DNA of 64,000 bases, taken from the NCBI GenBank assembly GCA_032622095.1, contig CP136069.1, positions 172,168,394 to 172,232,393 of the forward strand, given 5' to 3'. The translations under genes and the position numbers were made by a program. Positions 12,117 to 22,377 of the stretch are shown piece by piece (position 1 is the stretch's first letter; each line of letters begins with the position of its first letter). Under the pieces are notes generated by a model. That model was not told the DNA's origin. It searched no databases and saw only the letters and a program-made list of their open reading frames with translations. Origin of the DNA: Siphonodentalium dalli (taxonomy: Eukaryota; Mollusca; Scaphopoda; Gadilida; Siphonodentaliidae).

Positions 12117-12310
12117 GTTGTATTTGACATATGGTGTTATGGGCGGTGAAATTATTCCTGGCAAGCGCCTAGGAAAGTGAATGCTGCCCAAATTTTATTT
12201 GACATATATGGTATTATGGGTGGTGAAATTATTCTAGGAAAGCGAACGCTGCCCAAATTTTATTTGACATATAGTGTTATGGGTGGGGAAAGTGAATTCA
12301 TTATTAACGG
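12117..12310 (+). repeat. Three short tandem repeats, about 65-70 bp each
   Basis: TATTTGACATAT followed by GTnTTATGGGnGG and a GAATGCTGCCC or GAACGCTGCCC tail occurs three times, near 12121, 12198 and 12260. No gene is associated; the array lies in the 5' part of the Academ-like element. Confidence 0.6.
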
Positions 12311-12819
12311 GAAATACATAGTAACAAGAATGCTGCCATAATGCATTGTGTCCGTTTATGTTCAAGCGGAGTTCAGTTCATGAATTTTTTAAAGGTTTAT
12401 TTTTCTTTCTGAAAAGCACATTTGCAGGAATATCATCTCCAAGAGCTTGGCTATATGCATTGTAGTGAAATGTCTTAATTACTTCCACAGGTGTGAATAC
12501 GGCAAAGGATGGATGCGACTGGAGACGCAAAATGTTTCCCAAAATCCGTGGGTTGCCACAATTTACTTCTTAAAGATTCACATTCGACTGATTTGCCAAA
12601 TGAGCAGGTACATAGAGTTCCCATCTGTCACAATATATAAAATATAGCTCCTTAATTAACATAATATCGCAACAAGTGAACTGATAAATAGCGGTACAAA
12701 CCAAGTCAGACTCAAAATCAATTCATTTCATTCTGGGCATTTATAAGGATGCCAGTAGCTTGCCGACATTGCAATTTCATCCAATATCTTCGGGTCTGTA
12801 AATTCTAGTAGGCATGTTA

Positions 12820-13801
12820 TCTATTATATATTTTGAAAGATCTGTGTGTGTGTGTATGTGTTTGTTTGTGTGTTTGAAATCGATGGACTCCAAAACGACT
12901 AAGCCAATTTCGATGAAATTTGGTATTTGGATGTGTTTTCGGCCGGAGACGAACATAGGCATATTTATTTGTCCGTGCGAGGTCAACTTTTCACGTGCGG
13001 AGGTCAAATCTATTTTTACGCCGTTTTTGCGCTAATATATTTCAGTTCGGTGCTCACAAATCGATTCGATATAGCGCGAATAATAAATTGCCAGTCATAT
13101 AATTTGCACGGTTAGAATCTGTGTGGCTTCATCTTTCCAACGATATATAATATGTATGTATCCGTTTTAGTTATCTGCCTCAATTATTAGGTACAAGTGG
13201 TACGATGCTTTTATCAGGATAAAATCAATGCGTAATTTCTATGACGTCGTCAGAGGTCATAAAGTTAGATTACGTTAACTCTCACCCTGCCGATGCATTT
13301 GACTGTGTCGCGTTAACTCATCACCGGCCGAGGTATCCGCAAATGAAATTGGGCTATATATCTCGGAAACGGGTGTAGCTATCGACTTGAAATTTGGTAT
13401 GTGAATGTATCTTGCCCCGGATACGAATTTTATCGGGTCGCCGAGCACGTGCGACACCAGCTTCGCGCATGCGCAGACCAGATCTAGGAAACGGGTTGAG
13501 ATATTGACTTTAAATTTGGTATGTGAATGTATCTTGCCCCGGATACGAATTTTATCGGGTCGCCGAGCACGTGCGACACCAGCTTCGCGCATGCGCAGAC
13601 CAGATCTAGGAAACGGGTTGAGATATTGACTTTAAATTTGGTATGTGAATGTATCTTGCCCCGGATACGAATTTTATCGGGTCGCCGAGCACGTGCGACA
13701 CCAGCTTCGCGCATGCGCAGACCAGATCTAGGAAACGGGTGGAGCAATCGACTTGAAATTTGGTTTTTTAATAGCCCGGACGAAGTCGGGTCACCTTCTA
13801 G
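12820..13801 (+). mobile_element. Non-autonomous Helitron, copy 1 of a head-to-tail pair
   Basis: Starts TCTATTATATATTTTG directly after an A (12819) and ends CTAG (13798-13801). A 16-nt hairpin (CCCGGACGAAGTCGGG, 13775-13790) lies 7 nt before the CTAG. TC start, 3' hairpin, CTRR end and no TIRs are the Helitron signature. No Rep/helicase is encoded. It contains three tandem copies of a 122-bp module (from about 13383 to 13740). The 3' end abuts the next copy with no host base between. Confidence 0.85.
13383..13745 (+). repeat. 122-bp internal tandem repeat, three copies
   Basis: The block TTTGGTATGTGAATGTATC ... AGATCTAGGAAACGGGT recurs at 13394, 13516 and 13638 with almost no differences. 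The sister Helitron (13802-14535) has one copy only. The difference of two modules accounts for nearly all of the 248-bp length difference between the two Helitrons. Confidence 0.85.
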
Positions 13802-14535
13802 TCTATTATATATTTTGAAAGATCTGTGTGTTTGTTTGTGTGTGTGTGTGTTTGAAATCGATGGACTCGAAAACGACTAAGCCAATTTCGATGAAATTTG
13901 GTATTTGGATGTGTTTTCGGCCGGAGACGAACATAGGCATATTTATTTGTCCGTGCGAGGTCAACTTTTCACGTGCGGAGGTCAAATCTGTTTTTACGCC
14001 GTTTTTGCGCTAATATATTTCAGTTCGGTGCTCACAAATCGATTCGATATAGCGCGAATAATAAATTGCCAGTCATATAATTTGCACGGTTAGAATCTGT
14101 GGCGTGTCCTCTTTCCAACGATATATAATATGTATGTATCCGTTTTAGTTATCTGCCTCAATTATTAGGTACAAGTGGTCCGATGCTTTTATCGGGATAA
14201 AATCAATGCGTAATTTCTATGACGTCGTCAGAGGTCATAAAGTTAGATTACGTTAACTCTCACCCTGCCGATGCATTTGACTGTGTCGCGTTAACTCATC
14301 ACCGCCCGAGGTATCCGCAAATGACATTGGGCTATATATCTCGGAAACGGGTGTAGCTATCGACTTTAAATTTGGTATGTGAATGTATCTTGCCCCGGAT
14401 ACGAATTTTATCGGGTCGCCGAGCACGTGCGACACCAGCTTCGCGCATGCGCAGACCAGATCTAGGAAACGGGTGGAGCAATCGACTTGAAATTTGGTTT
14501 TTGAATAGCCCGGACGAAGTCGGGTCACCTTCTAG
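13802..14535 (+). mobile_element. Non-autonomous Helitron, copy 2 of a head-to-tail pair
   Basis: Starts TCTATTATATATTTTG immediately after the CTAG of copy 1 and ends CTAG (14532-14535), followed by T (14536). Hairpin CCCGGACGAAGTCGGG at 14509-14524. Nearly identical to copy 1 apart from having one 122-bp module and a few substitutions. The outer junctions (A at 12819, T at 14536) fit a single insertion of a two-unit concatemer between A and T. Confidence 0.85.
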
Positions 14536-14573
14536 TTTGATATATATTGAAACTATTAAACTATATTTTACAG

Positions 14574-17500
14574 ATGGTTGAAACACGTGTCACTGTCAGT
14601 GAATGGTGGGGTTGGAACTGATGAAGCCATATCATGGGCAGCCTATCATACACATCATCCAGATCTGGGCACTGACTCTGGGCGGACGACTTCATATCTC
14701 TTGCCTTTGTTTCAAGAAGATGCCGCAACAGTATCAATGATACGCCATTCGTTCGATGTCATCAAGAAGATAACAAACCTTACAAATCCAGAGCAACCAC
14801 CCGTAATAGCAATGGATCAGCCATTGTTTGCTATAGCTAAAGGTATCCAGTGGAAATGGCCAGAACTTTATGGTGAATCTCAATTCATTATCATGTTTGG
14901 TGGTTTGCATATTGAAGCGGCGGCTTTGAGAACTGTGGGCGATTTCCTCAAGGGCAGTGGTTGGAATGATCTACTAGTGCAGGCAGGTGTGGTAACATCT
15001 GGTGTTGCAGATTCTCTCCTGAAGGCATCACATATAACCAGAACAAGACGGGCTCATCAAGTGACTGCGTGTGCTCTGTATGCAGCTTTGGACGATGCAT
15101 ACAATGAAGATGGCGGAGAGGGTGGGTCTGTTCAGAGCATGGATGAATGGTGTTCGCAACAACAACAAAGTCAGCCAATGTTTAAGTTCTGGTTCACCAT
15201 TCTACAGTTACAACTGGCAATACTAATCTTTATCCGATCCATCAGAACTGGAAATCGAGCTATATACTCAGTCTCTTGCCAGACTAACCGGATGGTTCTT
15301 TGCTCTTGATCATTATAATTATGCAAGATGGATCCCAGTTCACATCAGGGATATGGTCACATTACAACGTCGGCATCCATCTGTCTACACTGCATTCAAG
15401 AAAGGAAAATTTACTGTGGGAAAGACAACACACGCGTTCTCTAAGATAGCTATTGACCAGGCCCACGAGCAAAATAATGCTATTGTTAAAGGCGATGGGG
15501 GCGCAGTTGGCTTGATGGATAGCCCATCTGCATTGCAGCGATGGATGGTCAGCGGACCAGAGATGGCAAGGCTCATTACTGAGTTTGAAACTGCAGTAGA
15601 CAAGAATAGTACAAATGGCTCTATAGATATGCGTCACCATGAAGATAGGCCAGCATTCCAGATGTCATTCAGGCAAGATGTCGCATCCCTCAAGTCGACA
15701 CTAATTGGCTATGGTAATCCATTTTCAGAGAAAAATGGCGATCTTCTGGTGATCACTACCCGTGACATCCTACCAAGTAATGTTGTCGACACAATTTATA
15801 GAATTGAGGAGTTGGGCCGAATTCAGTATGAGGATTATGTAAAGGCACGGTTTGTGAACCTGAAGAAAATACCGCTTGACGAAACCATCAGCAAGAATTC
15901 ATTGCCACTTTTAAATGCACCACAGAAGCTCAACGACAACAAACACAAACTAACTGTAAACGCTTTAAAGAGTGATATACACTTATTTTCAAGACTGTAT
16001 GTCGCTTGTCAAGTTCGTGACGGGAACCTTTCTGACTTCTTTTCTCACGAGAATCACCCATATCCACCATCTCTCTCTGAAGAAGGAAAGCTGAGATTCA
16101 CTTCTAAATGCGACATTGTTAAGTGTCTAGAAGCGTCCATCACACAAGAAGATGAGACAACGGGTGAACGGAGATCAGTAGTTCCGGATGTCGTGGTGCT
16201 TGATGGCTCGGCCATCGTTAACATGTTGAAACCTGGATTTGCCAGGACATTCGGGGAGTATTCCCAAGATGTGTTTATACCATATGTTAACTCATATCTG
16301 GAAAAGGCTCAGCGTGTGGATATTGTCTGGGACGAATACCGGGATGGCAGTTTGAAAGAACAAACTAGAGATAAAAGAGGAAAGGGCAAACGCCGTCGAG
16401 TGGAACCTACCAGTACGATTCCGAAAAACTGGACAGAATTTTTGAGAGAATCGGAGAACAAGAAGGAGCTATTCGTTTATCTGGCACATGAAGCTGTAAA
16501 GATATCAACTCACAAGCAAGTCATTAGCTCAATTGGTCCGGGAGTTATTTGCCGACATCAACAGGACAATGGAAAGCTGGACAATTGCTATCACGAGGAA
16601 GCCGATAGTCGCATGATGGTCCATGTCGCAGATGCGGTCTCTAAGAATTTTAACTCAATTGTCATCAGAACAGTAGACAGTGATGTTGTTGTGTTGGCTG
16701 TTCATATGTACGCCCGACTTGGTGGGAAGCCGTCACAGCTATGGATAGCGTACGGAGTGGGTAAACATTTCCGACACATCCCTGTTCACAGAATATCGGC
16801 ATCTATTGGGGTTGACAAGAGCCTAGCACTCACGATGTTCCATGCATTCACAGGTTGGTGTCACTTTTCACGTCAAGTACGTGCCAGTGCTAAATATCAC
16901 TAGGGATTTGATTATTTTATGAGAAAAGATTCGTTCAGAGTAATTGTTCATACTCTTTGAAAAATAACAATTCCACACATTTACGTTTTTACCTAAGTGA
17001 GTCAATTGGAACTAAATGACACACATGAATGCAGGATGTTTGGTGTTCAAAACTATTACATATTTAAAAAAAACACTATTCCACATAATAAACAATTTGT
17101 AAAAATGATCTATCTCTCTCACAAAACATACCCAATTATTTACAATAAATAAATGGAACTGAGTGACATCAAAATATCTAATTAATCGGACTATGAGTGA
17201 TTTCGGTGAGGTTGCAGTAATTGGTTATTTAAATGGATCTTCAAAATGTATGTTTATAAAGTAGCCAACACAAGCCTTTTCGACAACTTTGCAGGATGTG
17301 ATACGGTATCTGGATTTTCCGGGAGGGGTAAGAAGACAGCTTGGGACACATGGTCAAAGAATCCGTATATCACGGAAACATTCAAGAATTTGGTTATTGA
17401 TCCGACTCTGACAAATGTGGATGATTCAATGGACGTTATCGAGAAATTTGTTGTGCGGTTGTACGAGAAGTCCAGTGAATCCACTACTGTAAACGAGGCG

Positions 17501-17833
17501 AGGCTCCGCTTATTTGCTAAAAAAGGTCGGGATTTGGTGAATATACCTCCAACAAAGAATGCATTGGAAAACCATGTAAAAAGAGCGGTGTATCAATCAG
17601 GCCACTGCTGGTATAATATTGATGCTGGGTATAGCGCCCCGGAGCCAGAATCTTGGGGATGGACAAAGAGCCCTGAAGGAAGTTGGAGTGTGAGATGGAC
17701 TGATCTTCCAGAAGCATCGAAAGCTTGTCGTGAACTATTGCGATGTGGTTGCAAAAAAGGGTGCAAAAACAATTGCACATGCTCGAGGGCATCATTAAGC
17801 TGTACCGCTCTATGCAGTTGCAATTGCAATTAA
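14574..17833 (+). pseudogene. Transposase-like protein with PIN/XPG-like nuclease and Cys-rich finger (Academ-like), frameshifted
   Basis: Exon A begins after a TTTTACAG acceptor (14573) and is phase-shifted at about 15260, where the frame must slip by +1 (one extra base) to continue; the downstream frame runs to 16853. A GT-AG intron (16854-17294) joins ...HAFTG to CDTVSGF..., and the last exon ends at the stop 17831-17833. Visible landmarks: MDQP and GGLH (residues 77-111 of the first open part), AIDQAHEQNN (residues 33-42 after 15353), then a nuclease-like set: VVLDGSAI (Asp 284), VDIVWD (Asp 323, 327), HEEAD (414-418) and VDSDVV (Asp 442, 444), spaced like PIN/FEN1/XPG metal-binding acids. 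The last ~30 residues hold nine Cys in CxC and Cx3C patterns. I recognise a family of uncharacterised multi-copy proteins of cnidarians, molluscs and fish. Upstream exons are not found; the gene is probably dead because of the frameshift and missing 5' part. Confidence 0.75.
16854..17294 (+). other. Spliceosomal intron (441 bp) of the transposase-like gene
   Basis: Donor ACAG|GTTGGT and acceptor CTTTGCAG|GATGTG. Removal restores a continuous frame through FHAFTGCDTVSGF, a stretch that matches the protein family as I know it. AT-rich, with in-frame stops, so splicing would be needed. Confidence 0.85.
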
Positions 17834-17942
17834 GTGTTGCCAACAATGGCAATGCTGCATACGTTTCCAACTCTTTAGGGTGCGTTCACACATCTAGCAA
17901 AATTGACTGGCGATTTATTATGAATACTTCATTGCACATTCC

Positions 17943-18279
17943 TTAACCTCTTCGCTGCTATGACGTCCGTATCTATTACGGACGTAAAAGTGCACGCCGT
18001 GTGCTATATGGTCCGTAGGTACTACGGACCTACTTCAGCACAATAGAAGTAGGCCATTATACATAATTGGAACTCAGAGATTAGTGCATCGGAATAACTG
18101 TATGTCGACGTTTCTAACAGTGTATGATGTTCCACGATTGTGAACGATAATAGCCTTTCAGCTGAGTCACTTTTATGGTTCTTTTGACATTCCCGCTATA
18201 TTTTCCCATTGGAAAATGCAAATAACGTCAACAGCCCAGCACACGCCGTCATAACGTCATTTAGCAGCGAAGAGGTTAA
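17943..18279. mobile_element. TTAA-flanked MITE, ends CCTCTTCGCTGC
   Basis: TTAA at 17943-17946 and 18276-18279. The element (17947-18275, 329 bp) starts CCTCTTCGCTGCTATGACG and ends CGTCATTTAGCAGCGAAGAGG. Inner palindromes include ACGTCCGTATCTATTACGGACGT and GGTCCGTAGGTACTACGGACC. TTAA target with short inverted ends fits a piggyBac- or Kolobok-type MITE. It lies 110 bp downstream of the transposase-like stop codon. Confidence 0.8.
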
Positions 18280-19387
18280 TGTCACTTATTCGAATTGCAA
18301 AATGAGTATCTTCGATTGTTTTATCCCCTATTGGAGCGAAGAAATCATATCATAGGATTTTATAGCACTTAACGTCAAAATGTCTGTAAATTTGCCAGCG
18401 CGTGAACGTACCCTTAATTGAATGCATAAGTACTGCATCAGTGATTATTTCTAAACTTCATTTTTTAAATCTGGCTAACACGTGTGCTGATTCTGTGTAA
18501 GTTATGAAATCTTTGCAATCAAGCATGGGTTTATTGATCATAGTATCATAGTATCACGGTTGCATACAGAAAATAATTGCGTTTGCTATTGCACATGTAA
18601 ACAATTCATATATCATACCTTGTCGCACATAATTCGCATCGATCCTCATAATAAAAACATTTGCTTACCTGTATTTTGAAGAACTACAGTTATTATAAAT
18701 ATCATAAATATTTTAACTTTGTTGTACATGTATGTTGCGCGTGTGATACCACCATGATTAGAAGCTTGTCGAATTGTGACCAAAGTGTTATTATAGCTGC
18801 AAATATGTAATCGGGTAGCTCCATAGCAACGGTTGCCATGCAGTGTGTTTTGCCAAACCAATGGTCGATATTGTCCACACACATTCGCTAAAATGATAAT
18901 ATGACATAATGTTGAGGCGGAAGATTGTCATGATCAACTTTCAGACAGTTTGATATCATATAAATTCGTCTCGTTTCATTATAACCATCACGTATAGTAA
19001 TCAAAACATACAACCAATATGTACATACAATTGTTTTTTCTGCATTATATATATGCCAATCCACCATCTTCTAGTCTATAACTTGTTTGCAATCCTTAAA
19101 GTTGTTATATATACCGGTATATATATATACAGAGTGATTTATCAATGTTTATATTTTCTTGTCAAAGTACATTTTCATAAACAATAAATATACATACACG
19201 CCTCAGTAAAATGTTGATATACATAGCCAATAATAGGGATTTTCCAACAAATGGCGGCCATTTTATCCACCATTTTGAATCTACCCAACTATAACGGAAA
19301 CATGGGTCAATGGATATACAGCCTAATCCCTTTCCAACACAAATAGATGCATAAAACATTGTTTTTAAATCAGAAACTGAGTCAAAA
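18280..19387. other. Non-coding 3' part of the Academ-like element
   Basis: AT-rich, with an A/T dinucleotide patch near 19107-19130. No exon could be supported. A GGTTGCCATG motif at 18831-18840 partly resembles the X-box in the TIRs. A TGGCGGCCATTTT motif at 19251-19263 resembles the ATGGCCGCC motifs at 11440 and 11620, hinting that the inverted similarity between the two ends extends further in decayed form. Confidence 0.4.
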
Positions 19388-19572
19388 CGATGCACACTTG
19401 TTGGAATTGCGAGAGAAAAAGGTTTTTTTTTAAATGGTTGCCATGGCAACCATGGGCATTTTCCAGCTTGGCATGATATCCAAAATGTCTTAAATTTATA
19501 TGTAGTACATGCGTGCCAAGTTTGGTGCTTTTACCATAAAATGCACGATTTTGTCATCTATCCGCCCCACTA
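19388..19572 (-). repeat. Right terminal inverted repeat of the Academ-like element
   Basis: Inverted partner of 11284-11465; outer end CCGCCCCACTA. It carries a perfect X-box palindrome, GTTGCCATGGCAAC, at 19437-19450, at the position corresponding to the left X-box. Confidence 0.65.
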
Positions 19573-19794
19573 CAAGCTCTCCCTTTGGAATGCTGGGCAC
19601 CTTCTGCTAATATGTTCCTCACACAACGCAACCAAGTAGATCTCTGTAGACAAGCAACAAGCATTTAATAAACCATTTGATTAATGGATACTGAGGAGTA
19701 GTTATTTGATTCATATTTAATTATTATTTACCGATGTCAGGTAATAGGTTCAATAAAAAGCATCGGTAAGGTCGTTTGTTCATATATTTTCAGG

Positions 19795-20010
19795 TACAGT
19801 AAAGCCCTAAATAATCTACTTCTTAACCACAGCAGAATTATGGCCAACTTTTCAGGATTTAATTGGAAATATGGCTTGTTGCCATTCATCGGAAAGTTCT
19901 CAGTGAGAGCTTTCCGATGAATGGCAACAAGCCATATTTTCGACTAAATCCTGAAAAGTTACCATAATTCTGCTTTGGTTAAGAGGTCGATTACTTAGGG
20001 CATTACTGTA
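19795..20010. mobile_element. pogo/Tigger-like MITE at the left edge of the tandem array
   Basis: Complete copy (19797-20008), CAGTAAAGCCCTAAAT ... TTAGGGCATTACTG, with TA on each side. The first array unit starts at its right TA. The join shares TACTGTATG with the junction between later units (ATATACTGTATGTC), so the array edge coincides with a short microhomology. Confidence 0.85.
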
Positions 20011-20158
20011 TGTCACAAGGTATTTCAACGAGACAGTCCCTTGTTCAATATACATGAAGATTATAGTGCGGCTCCCTTTGGTCGCGCTATATATTTATAA
20101 CGAAATTCTTATCATTTCTTATCATTTGCCTACGATAAAGGGAGGGTGTCAGACCGGT

Positions 20159-20395
20159 TTTCCGAAGACCTATTACTACGAAGGCCCACAACTCCGAAGA
20201 CCCGATTCTCCGACGGCCCATAACTCCGAAGACCCGATTCTCCGACGGCCCATAACTCCGAAAGCCCACAACTCCGAAGGGCCGATTCTCCGAAGACCTA
20301 TAACTCCGAAGACCTATAACTCCGAAGGGCCGATTCTCCAAAGACCTATAACTCCGAAGGTCCGATTCTCTGAAGGTCCGATTCTCCGAAGATTT
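20159..20395 (+). repeat. Left arm: 16-bp motif array, inverted partner at 21080-21335
   Basis: About 14 units of two alternating 16-mers, ATAACTCCGAAGACCC and GATTCTCCGAAGGTCC, with variants. The right arm (21080-21335) carries the same two motifs in reverse complement (CTTCGGAGTTATGGG, CTTCGGAGAATCGGA). The inverted match continues inward through AATAGTGTACAnTCCAGTGGC, so the module is a foldback structure with repetitive arms. The pattern recurs in units 2-4. Confidence 0.85.
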
Positions 20396-20437
20396 TGTTT
20401 TATCGGGGTATTATCGTTTACTAAATAGTGTACAGTC

Positions 20438-21048
20438 CAGTGGCGAAGCCAAGGGGTCCCAAAATTCCCACTGCCCCCATTAAACCTCTACTTGCTATTT
20501 CAGACAATATGGGCCCCTACCAAAACATGTCCAATGTCATGTAAACGCCCGGAAATCGTTCATGGGGCATCAAAATATTCAAACTGTTCCTACTGCCCCC
20601 ACCTAAATGGGAATCCTGGCCCGCCACTGACTATACACCAGATACTATAACGTTACGTTGGCCCATGAGATGCCAGAGTAAAATGTACAGGGGTGAACGG
20701 GGAAGAACTTGTGGCCCCTGTGCATGTTAGGCTACTCTGACATTCTTGCAGCGTTTCGTTATAATATACCCGGTGCACACCAGTGGCAGAGCCAGGGTTC
20801 ACATTTAGGGGTGCACATTAATTAACATATGTGGGGGATATGTGGGGGATATATCATGCATATGATATGCCTGATTTGGGGAGCGCATACATGGGAGGGG
20901 TCGCCCCCAATCGTTGGTCCGGGGGCTCCCCTGGGCAGGAACACTGTGAATATTTGAATGCCTAGGAGGGATTTCCTGACGTTTACATGACATTTGACAT
21001 GTTTTTTTGGGGGCGGTCTTCCCTAGGGCCCCATTGACCCCGCCACTG
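20438..21048. mobile_element. Two hAT-like MITE modules inside the foldback loop
   Basis: CAGTGGCG starts at 20438 and CGCCACTG ends at 20629; a second pair, CAGTGGCA (20781) and CGCCACTG (ending 21048), follows. Subterminal AGCCAnGG and CCTGG or TTGACC match imperfectly. CAGnGGCGGAGCCAGG-type ends are typical of small hAT elements. Direct 8-bp target duplications are not visible, probably because the loop has been rearranged; superfamily is tentative. Confidence 0.45.
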
Positions 21049-22377
21049 GATTGTACACTATTTAATAAGCGATAAAACATGATCTTCGGAGAATCGGACC
21101 TTCGGAGAATCGGACCTTCGGAGAATCGGCCCTTCGGAGTTATAGACCTTCGGAGTTATGGGCGTTCGGAGTTATAGGCCTTCGGAGTTATGGGCTTTCG
21201 GAGTTATGGGTCTTCGGAGTTATGGGATTTCGGGGAATCGGGACTTCGGATTTATAGGCTTTCGGAGAATCGGGGCGTGGGAGAATCTGACCTTCGGAGA
21301 ATCGGACCTTCGGAGTTATGGGTCTTCGGAAAAACGCTACGTAACCAAAGGGAGTTTCTCAAAATGCTCCTCTGAGTATGTGCGAAGAAACAGACCTCGT
21401 CTCCAATTTGGCTGCTAAAATCAGAGGTATGAACATGTGACTCATTAGCGCAAAGTACAAGCACAATTCTAGTTAATTTGTGCTTTGATCGCGAAATTTC
21501 TAACGAAATACTTCCCCTTCCCAGACGATAAAAAGCTTTTTTTTCTCAAAATAGGCCTCTGTGCATGCACGAAGAAATACCATCTGTCATCAATTTGTCT
21601 ATGAAAGTAAAGTGGATAAACATGTGACACATGTGTGCAAAGTAAAAGTACAACTCTAGTTGATATGTGCGTTTATTGTGCTGTAATTTCGTGTCAAATA
21701 TCGTATGAATTCCAGACCGGTCTCCCGGGAAACGTTTCGGGTTCAAAGGGCTAAGGCCAACCAAAATTGTTTCTCAGGCAATTTTATTTTCAGATCGGTA
21801 CGGGAGGGAGGAGTTATTTCAGTGATGAATGACTATTAGAATCCTGAATAAGTATGGGAAGCCGTTTTCACATTTTTGATTTATTTAGACTTTATGACGT
21901 CCAAATAAATAAAATAAATGAGAAAAAGGCTTGCCATAAATAATGAGACAAAATTGAAATATATGTAATGTAATGGCCAACTCCAATGAATATTTTGTTG
22001 GCAATTTGGCCCAGTGTAAGACCATATCTATTTATCACTGAAACCAGTGACCATTTTTGTACGATATAGCAACCGAAAACAGCATGGTTTCCTCATCGAT
22101 ATGGAAACGAGTTGGTATGATTTTGCAAATTTGAAACCAGGCAACACAGCTTTCCTCAGGCACATTTTTTTTCACCGCATGACACGTCGCATCAGAAAGT
22201 AGAACTTCTTGGGAATTTCCCCACTGACGACAGACATTTATATGATAGATAGTATCCCATCTCTGAGCCATTGAATCAGCCCTATTCATATGATAGATAG
22301 TATCCCATCTCTGAGCCATTGAATCAGCCCTATATAGATATTCACAACGCATTTTTTTGCATCCGTGATATACTGTA

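Larger units (their letters stand above)
11281..19575 (+). mobile_element. Candidate Academ-like DNA transposon (8.3 kb) with long TIRs
   Basis: The left end (11284) TAGTAGGGCGG and right end (complement, 19572) TAGTGGGGCGG open diverged inverted repeats of ~180 bp. Within them are exact blocks of 23 bp (TCGTGCATTTTATGG...), 19 bp (TTGGATATCATGCCAAGCT) and 17 bp (GCCCATGGTTGCCATGG), in the same order and at similar spacing. CAA directly flanks both ends (11281-11283, 19573-19575), a possible 3-bp target duplication. Inside lies the plus-strand gene at 14574-17833, encoding a PIN/XPG-like nuclease region and a Cys-rich finger. Academ transposons are known for 3-4 bp duplications, a Cys8 finger and, in one lineage, an XPG-type nuclease, so this is the closest category. 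Part of the 5' coding region seems missing; Helitrons and a MITE have inserted. The element is probably inactive. Confidence 0.6.
20011..22377 (+). repeat. Tandem array unit 1 (2367 bp)
   Basis: First of four direct copies of one complex unit. Order: TGTCACAAGG start; an inverted-repeat module bounded by CTCCCTTTGGT (20072) and ACCAAAGGGAG (ending 21354); a pair of diverged ~190-bp direct repeats (about 21357-21700); an AT-rich stretch; a 46-bp duplication (22241-22332). It lacks the small hAT-like MITE of units 2 and 3. I see no gene: the translated repeats come from a 16-bp satellite. Confidence 0.9.

Noticed and set aside
12781-12812. Possible further Helitron 3' end (AATTCTAGT) just before the Helitron pair
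   Set aside because: No hairpin precedes the CTAG and no matching 5' end is seen.
13275-14586. Frames of 60-117 residues across 13.3-14.6 kb
   Set aside because: They lie within the non-autonomous Helitrons and follow the 122-bp module, not a gene.
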